A DNA stretch of 9,693 nt from Bacillota bacterium (GTDB lineage Bacteria; Bacillota; Clostridia; Acetivibrionales; DTU013). Both the position numbers and the translations under genes were made by a program. Every line of letters begins with the position of its first letter. Position 1 is the first letter of the stretch. The stretch lies in the NCBI GenBank assembly GCA_023411715.1, contig JAEYOM010000005.1, positions 1 to 9,693 on the forward strand. Direction: 5' to 3'. Below the pieces are notes generated by a model, which ran no database searches, was not told the DNA's origin, and saw nothing but the letters and a program-made list of their open reading frames with translations. Below are positions 6,379-9,693 of the stretch, in pieces.

Positions 6379-7641
6379 ATGAAAGTATTGATAGTAGGCG
6401 GGGGCGGCCGGGAACATGCGCTGGCCTGGAAAATCAAACAAAGCCCGCTTGTGGACAAGCTCTACTGCGCGCCCGGAAACGGCGGGATAGCGTCGCTTGC
6501 TCTGTGCGTGCCGATCAAGGCGTCGGATATCGACGGAATGGTGGCCTTCGCAAAAAACGAGAAAATAGATCTTGTCATGGTCGCACCTGACGATCCGCTT
6601 GCTGCCGGAATGGTAGACGCTCTTCAAAAAGCGGGAGTCAGGACTTTCGGACCGGTCAGGGATGCGGCGGCAATCGAAAGCAGCAAGGCGTTTTCAAAGG
6701 GCCTTATGAAAAAATACAATATCCCGACAGCGGAGTATGAGGTTTTTGACGACAGCGACGCTGCAATCGCCTACCTTTCAAGAGTGTCATATCCTATCGT
6801 AGTAAAGGCGGACGGTCTTGCACTGGGCAAAGGCGTCATTATTGCACAAAATCATGATGAAGCTGTCAAAGCAGTGCAGGATATGATGTCGGATAAAATG
6901 TTCGGGAGCGCGGGCGACAGGATAGTTATCGAGGAATTTCTGAGAGGCCCCGAGGTTACGATACTGGCATTTACCGATGGGAAAACGCTGGTGCCCATGG
7001 TGAGCTCGCAGGATCACAAGCGCGCGCTCGATAACGATCTGGGCTTGAATACGGGCGGGATGGGAACGTTTTCTCCAAGCAGGCTGTACACTAAAGAAAT
7101 CAATGACTACTGTACGGAGAACATATTCAAGCCGACGGTCGAAGCTATGAACCGTGAAGGCCGTAAATTCAAAGGGGTGCTGTATTTCGGCCTCATGCTT
7201 ACGGAAGACGGTCCGAAGGTCATCGAATACAACTCCAGATTCGGCGATCCCGAGGCGCAGGTCGTACTGCCCGCCCTCAAAACCGACATTGTTGAAATAT
7301 TCGATGCTATTATTGACGAACGTCTTGATTCTGTTAAAATTGAATGGGATGACAAGGCTGCCGTATGTGTCATACTCGCGTCGGGGGGATATCCTGCAAA
7401 ATATGCCTCGGGGCTTGAAATAAGCGGCCTTGCCGACGCTGAAAAGGATCCTGATGTGATCATTTTCCATGCCGGTACAAAACTCGAATCCGGCAAATAC
7501 TATACAGCAGGCGGCAGAGTGCTCGGCGTCACTGCTGTCGCGGATACGATGGAGCATGCCCGTGAAAAGGCGTATACGGCTGTAAAAAAGGTGAGTTTCG
7601 AGGGCATGCATTACCGTACGGATATAGGGATAAAGAAATAA
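6379..7641 (+). CDS. purD: Phosphoribosylamine-glycine ligase PurD (GAR synthetase)
   Basis: ATP-dependent ligation of glycine to phosphoribosylamine, giving GAR; it uses the unstable product of PurF. The 420-residue protein has the N-terminal GGGGREHALAWK (7-18), an ATP-grasp core with VVKADGLALGKGV (Lys143, Lys151), the signature SSQDHKRALDNDLGLNTGGMGT from Ser209, GVLYFGLMLTEDGPKVIEYNSRFGDPEAQ (Asn285 onward is metal/ATP-binding), and a C-terminal domain with YTAGGRVLGVTA. Length is typical. The usual GPE motif reads APDDPLAAGMVDA, with Asp for Glu; this looks like a natural variant, not a defect. It is the last pur gene here; no clear terminator follows, only a palindrome about 130 bp downstream. 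Confidence 0.97.
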   Translation: MKVLIVGGGGREHALAWKIKQSPLVDKLYCAPGNGGIASLALCVPIKASDIDGMVAFAKNEKIDLVMVAPDDPLAAGMVDALQKAGVRTFGPVRDAAAIESSKAFSKGLMKKYNIPTAEYEVFDDSDAAIAYLSRVSYPIVVKADGLALGKGVIIAQNHDEAVKAVQDMMSDKMFGSAGDRIVIEEFLRGPEVTILAFTDGKTLVPMVSSQDHKRALDNDLGLNTGGMGTFSPSRLYTKEINDYCTENIFKPTVEAMNREGRKFKGVLYFGLMLTEDGPKVIEYNSRFGDPEAQVVLPALKTDIVEIFDAIIDERLDSVKIEWDDKAAVCVILASGGYPAKYASGLEISGLADAEKDPDVIIFHAGTKLESGKYYTAGGRVLGVTAVADTMEHAREKAYTAVKKVSFEGMHYRTDIGIKK

Positions 7642-7934
7642 TATGTTGTACAGGATGTTTTGTGAAATCGTACGGTTGTTTTCTTCTGCGGCAGATTGCT
7701 GAGCGTTGTAATTGTACCTGTTGTTTGATATTGCATGAGTTTTGAGAATTAGAGCATATTGATGAAGCATTTGTAAGGGCAAATCTCTGTTTGAGCGAAG
7801 CGAGTTAGATTTGCCGCTTAAGCTGAATCTATAGGCTCTATGAACAAAACTCCGCAATAGAAAACAATGGGTACAATTAAAAAACTGTTCCGATACCTAT
7901 GCATTAGCTTGAAAGCATAACGAGAGGGTAATTT
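7642..7934 (+). other. Non-coding spacer between purD and nadD
   Basis: The 293 bp contain no credible gene. The only strong structure is the palindrome at 7774-7820. A weak hairpin TATGC/GCATA (7898-7902 with 7915-7919) lies just before the nadD ribosome binding site GAGAGGG (7922-7928 region). I could not place a convincing -35/-10 pair, although a nadD promoter is expected here since the distance from purD is large. Confidence 0.5.
7774..7820. repeat. 47-bp palindromic element (hairpin)
   Basis: TAAGGGCAAATCT (7774-7786) pairs with AGATTTGCCGCTTA (7807-7820) through 13 base pairs with one bulged G at 7816; the inner 9 bp are perfect. The 20-nt loop contains GAGCGAAGCGAG. There is no T-run on the + strand. 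It resembles a short dispersed palindromic repeat more than an intrinsic terminator, though termination or mRNA 3'-end protection for purD is possible. Confidence 0.55.
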
Positions 7935-8573
7935 ATGGCGCGACAAAAAGGTAAAACAGGCATATTCGGCGGTACTTTCAACCCGATCCACAATGGTCAT
8001 CTGATCATTGCCGAAAGCGTCAGGGAGCAGTTCGGCCTTGACAGGATACTGTTCGTGCCATCTGGCCAGCCGCCTCACAAGCGTGACTCCGAAGTGATCG
8101 ACCCGGAACAGCGCTTTGATATGGTCAAGCTTGCTGTTGGATCCAATCCCGGTTTCGAGGTCTCCAGAATAGAAATCGACAGGGCCGGATTTACCTATAC
8201 GGTCAATACGCTGCAGGAATTGCGTGCGGAATACGGCAATGAAACGGGGCTCTATTTCATTATCGGCGCAGATATAGTACCCGAGCTTGTTACATGGAAG
8301 GACTTCAGGCAGGTCTTTAAGCTCTGCGAGTTTGTTGCTGTGCTGAGGCCTGGTTTTGACAAAGAGGCGTTCAGTAGGGAGATCGACAGGATCACCGGAA
8401 ACTACGGCGCGGTAATACATACCGTTGATGCCCGGCTGATCGACATATCTTCTACCGATATCCGTGAAAGATGCTCCGGAGGGGAGTCCATAAGGTATCT
8501 GGTGCCGGACGGAGTAAGAGAATATATTTATAAAGAAGGCTTATATATTAAAGCAAATGATGCAGATCGATGA
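7935..8573 (+). CDS. nadD: Nicotinate-nucleotide adenylyltransferase NadD
   Basis: Joins nicotinate mononucleotide with ATP, giving deamido-NAD, in NAD synthesis. The 212-residue protein shows the nucleotidyltransferase signature GIFGGTFNPIHNGH with the HxGH motif at His19-His22, PSGQPPHK, YTVNTLQEL, FIIGADIV, and the second nucleotide-binding motif ISSTDIR at 171-177. Length is typical of bacterial NadD (about 190-215). ATG 7935 follows GAGAGGG with a 6-nt gap. The stop lies inside or next to the yqeK start, the usual Firmicute pairing, and the two are probably co-transcribed. In many Firmicutes obgE and yhbY precede nadD; here the purine operon does instead. Confidence 0.96.
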   Translation: MARQKGKTGIFGGTFNPIHNGHLIIAESVREQFGLDRILFVPSGQPPHKRDSEVIDPEQRFDMVKLAVGSNPGFEVSRIEIDRAGFTYTVNTLQELRAEYGNETGLYFIIGADIVPELVTWKDFRQVFKLCEFVAVLRPGFDKEAFSREIDRITGNYGAVIHTVDARLIDISSTDIRERCSGGESIRYLVPDGVREYIYKEGLYIKANDADR

Positions 8574-9135
8574 TATGAAAACAAAATTGAGAAAGATGCT
8601 CACACCACAGAGATACGCCCATTCCCTGCAGGTAATGGAGGCATCCGTAAAATTGGCTGAAAAATATGGAGAGGACCCGGAAAAAGCAGCCATAGCGGGA
8701 TTGGTACACGACTGCGCGAAGGATCTGCCAAACGAAACCACTTTTACTTTTTGCGATAAATATGGTATCATAGTCGACAATATAATGAAAAGTCAGCCGG
8801 AGCTGCTCCACGGACTGGTAGGTTCATACATGGCAAGGGATGTATTCGGGATAGAATGCCCGCGCATACGGGCAGCAATTGCGGAGCATACCATGGGAAG
8901 CGAGGGCATGGATAAGCTGTGCAGCGTCATATTCATTGCCGACTACATCGAAGCGGGCCGCAACTATCCCGGCGTCGAAAAGATTAGGACGGCGGCGGAG
9001 GAAAGTCTGGAAAAGGCGATCATTGCTGGTATAGACAATACGATAGTGCACATTTTGAAAAAGGGCGGACTGATTCATCCCCAGACAATCGCAACAAGAA
9101 ACTGGGCGCTGAAGCAGTCGGAAATGGTCAAATAA
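8557..9135 (+). CDS. yqeK: HD-domain Ap4A hydrolase YqeK
   Basis: Likely cleaves diadenosine tetraphosphate symmetrically to ADP, removing a stress-related dinucleotide; this rests on the YqeK family. Counting from ATG 8557, the 192-residue protein has His22 (HSLQVME), the metal-binding His51-Asp52 (VHDCAK), His85 (HGLVGSYMA), His111 (AEHTMG) and Asp129 (IADYIE), the expected order of HD-domain ligands. The C-terminus (THxxAxxRN-like region, TIATRNWALKQ) is also typical. Start is uncertain: ATG 8557 and 8560 overlap nadD by 14-17 nt; ATG 8575 lies 1 nt after the nadD stop. None has a good ribosome site (AAGAAGG ends at 8539, 17 nt from 8557), which fits coupling to nadD. Confidence 0.93.
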   Translation: MMQIDDMKTKLRKMLTPQRYAHSLQVMEASVKLAEKYGEDPEKAAIAGLVHDCAKDLPNETTFTFCDKYGIIVDNIMKSQPELLHGLVGSYMARDVFGIECPRIRAAIAEHTMGSEGMDKLCSVIFIADYIEAGRNYPGVEKIRTAAEESLEKAIIAGIDNTIVHILKKGGLIHPQTIATRNWALKQSEMVK

Positions 9136-9462
9136 ATGAGTAAAGCAAGTAATTCTTCTGCGAGCAGGTTTTTTTATTCGTTCGGGACAGTTTTCCTGTT
9201 TGCAGTATTAACTATATGCATAATCAACTTCACGAGGGACGGACGTATATTCGATAATACGGCCGCGGCGGCTGTTAAGACGGAGACTGCATCCGGCAGC
9301 GCTTCGACAGTGGAAGGCACGATAAAGGTTGATACGTCAGTGCCGAGGACGTCGGCGAAATCGACGCCTAAACATCAAACAAAGCCCGCTTCGCAGAGCA
9401 AGCCTCCGGCGGGCAGCACAAGCAGCGGAGCCCGGCCTGCCAATCCAGGCGAAGAACCATAG
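9136..9462 (+). CDS. Small single-pass membrane protein with disordered tail, unknown function
   Basis: The ATG directly follows the yqeK stop (TAAATG), so it is probably translated by coupling; no strong ribosome site is visible. The 108-residue product has a short polar start, one hydrophobic helix at about 12-32 (FFYSFGTVFLFAVLTICIINF), then a tail of about 75 residues rich in Ala, Ser, Thr, Pro and Lys with no recognisable fold. The hydrophobic segment near the N-terminus suggests a membrane anchor with the tail outside the cell, or possibly an uncleaved signal. I do not recognise a family. In many Firmicutes a LytR-CpsA-Psr gene and rsfS follow yqeK; this protein shares the N-terminal anchor layout with LytR-type proteins but is far too short to contain that domain. 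Composition and frame make it a real gene more likely than not. Confidence 0.7.
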   Translation: MSKASNSSASRFFYSFGTVFLFAVLTICIINFTRDGRIFDNTAAAAVKTETASGSASTVEGTIKVDTSVPRTSAKSTPKHQTKPASQSKPPAGSTSSGARPANPGEEP

Positions 9463-9472
9463 CAGAAACGCA

Positions 9473-9541
9473 GGGACGGTTCTTTCGTTCCACTTTTCAT
9501 CCAAACAATAGCACGGGGCGCCTGAGTCGGAGAACCGTCCC
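9473..9541. repeat. 69-bp REP-like inverted repeat
   Basis: A perfect 11-bp inverted repeat, GGGACGGTTCT (9473-9483) and AGAACCGTCCC (9531-9541), bounds the element; two further G-U pairs extend the stem inward. The left arm can alternatively fold locally, GGACG with CGTTCC. The interior, 9484-9530, has no gene. It starts 10 nt after the small membrane protein stop and ends 27 nt before the decarboxylase ribosome site, with no T-run after it. From memory, GGGACGGTTCT-type palindromes occur as dispersed repeats in clostridial genomes; that is not shown by this window. Confidence 0.75.
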
Positions 9542-9568
9542 GCGGCGCATGCAATATATTGATCCTAT

Positions 9569-9573
9569 GGAGG
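9569..9573 (+). promoter_or_regulatory. Ribosome binding site of the decarboxylase gene
   Basis: GGAGG lies 6 nt before ATG 9580, a standard arrangement, and supports a genuine start so close to the window edge. Confidence 0.8.
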
Positions 9574-9579
9574 AATACC

Positions 9580-9693
9580 ATGAAGACCTATTATACCGAG
9601 CAAACCAATTTTTTCGGTAGGACAAAACCTTCTGAACTTCTCAAGGAATACGGCAGTCCGCTTTATGTCTACAATGAGGCCATATTAAGACAA
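9580..9693 (+). CDS. PLP-dependent decarboxylase (LysA-like), N-terminal fragment
   Basis: Only the first 38 codons are present; the gene runs off the window. The translation begins MKTYYTEQTNFFGRTKPSEL and continues LLKEYGSPLYVYNEAILRQ. The NFFG start followed by a YGSPLYVYNE segment is the opening of the fold-III alanine racemase-like decarboxylases, mainly diaminopimelate decarboxylase (last step of lysine synthesis) and its carboxynorspermidine decarboxylase relatives. LysA is the better guess, but the catalytic lysine and substrate-specificity residues are outside the window. The start has GGAGG 6 nt upstream. The REP-like element before it suggests a separate transcription unit from yqeK. 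Confidence 0.75.
   Translation, partial: MKTYYTEQTNFFGRTKPSELLKEYGSPLYVYNEAILRQ

Noticed and set aside
6787..7857. 356-codon open frame on the minus strand opposite purD
   Set aside because: It lies almost entirely antisense to the unmistakable purD gene, its product shows no recognisable motif, and such shadow frames are common opposite coding sequence of this composition.
7642..7934. Sigma-70-type promoter for nadD
   Set aside because: TTGCCG at 7811 and TATAGG at 7830 are only 13 nt apart, and other TTGxxx candidates lack a partner at 16-18 nt, so no site can be supported.
9136..9579. Frameshifted or truncated LytR-CpsA-Psr gene after yqeK
   Set aside because: The tail of the 108-residue protein is low-complexity and the following sequence is an inverted repeat; no LCP-domain sequence is visible in any frame before the decarboxylase.

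Overview
The window is a stretch of bacterial chromosome dominated by a de novo purine (IMP) biosynthesis operon. All genes are on the + strand. The order is: 3' end of an NCS2 purine permease, purE, purF, purM, purN, a 50-bp tandem-repeat array, purH, purD, then nadD, yqeK, a small membrane protein, and the first 38 codons of a PLP-dependent amino-acid decarboxylase (LysA-like). The organism is most likely a Firmicute of the class Clostridia. The purEFMNHD order, a Bacillus-type PurF with four cysteine ligands for an Fe-S cluster, the nadD-yqeK pair, strong GGAGG ribosome binding sites and GGGAC-type palindromic repeats all fit that. Genus cannot be read from the sequence.

Layout. Positions 1-533 hold the permease C-terminus, followed by a strong hairpin whose U-tract lies on the wrong strand for the permease. 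Positions 610-4357 hold purE, purF, purM and purN. purF-purM are 1 nt apart and purM-purN overlap, but purE-purF are separated by 118 bp, where many Clostridia carry purC. Positions 4358-4696 hold no credible gene; they contain five head-to-tail 50-bp repeats, each with a hairpin core. purH (4697-6250) and purD (6379-7641) follow. A 293-bp spacer with a 47-bp palindrome separates the purine genes from nadD-yqeK-small membrane protein, which are closely packed or overlapping. A 69-bp REP-like inverted repeat fills the gap before the decarboxylase.

How the genes work together. PurF starts the pathway from PRPP and glutamine, PurD adds glycine, PurN adds the first formyl group, PurM closes the imidazole ring, PurE moves the carboxyl group, and PurH performs the last two steps to IMP. 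The permease probably salvages hypoxanthine, guanine or adenine. purL/Q, purC, purB and purK are not in the window. NadD makes the NAD precursor deamido-NAD, and YqeK probably hydrolyses Ap4A.

No new enzymatic system is visible. The least explained sequence is non-coding: the tandem array inside the pur operon, the related inverted repeat upstream of the decarboxylase, and the palindromes in three other intergenic regions.
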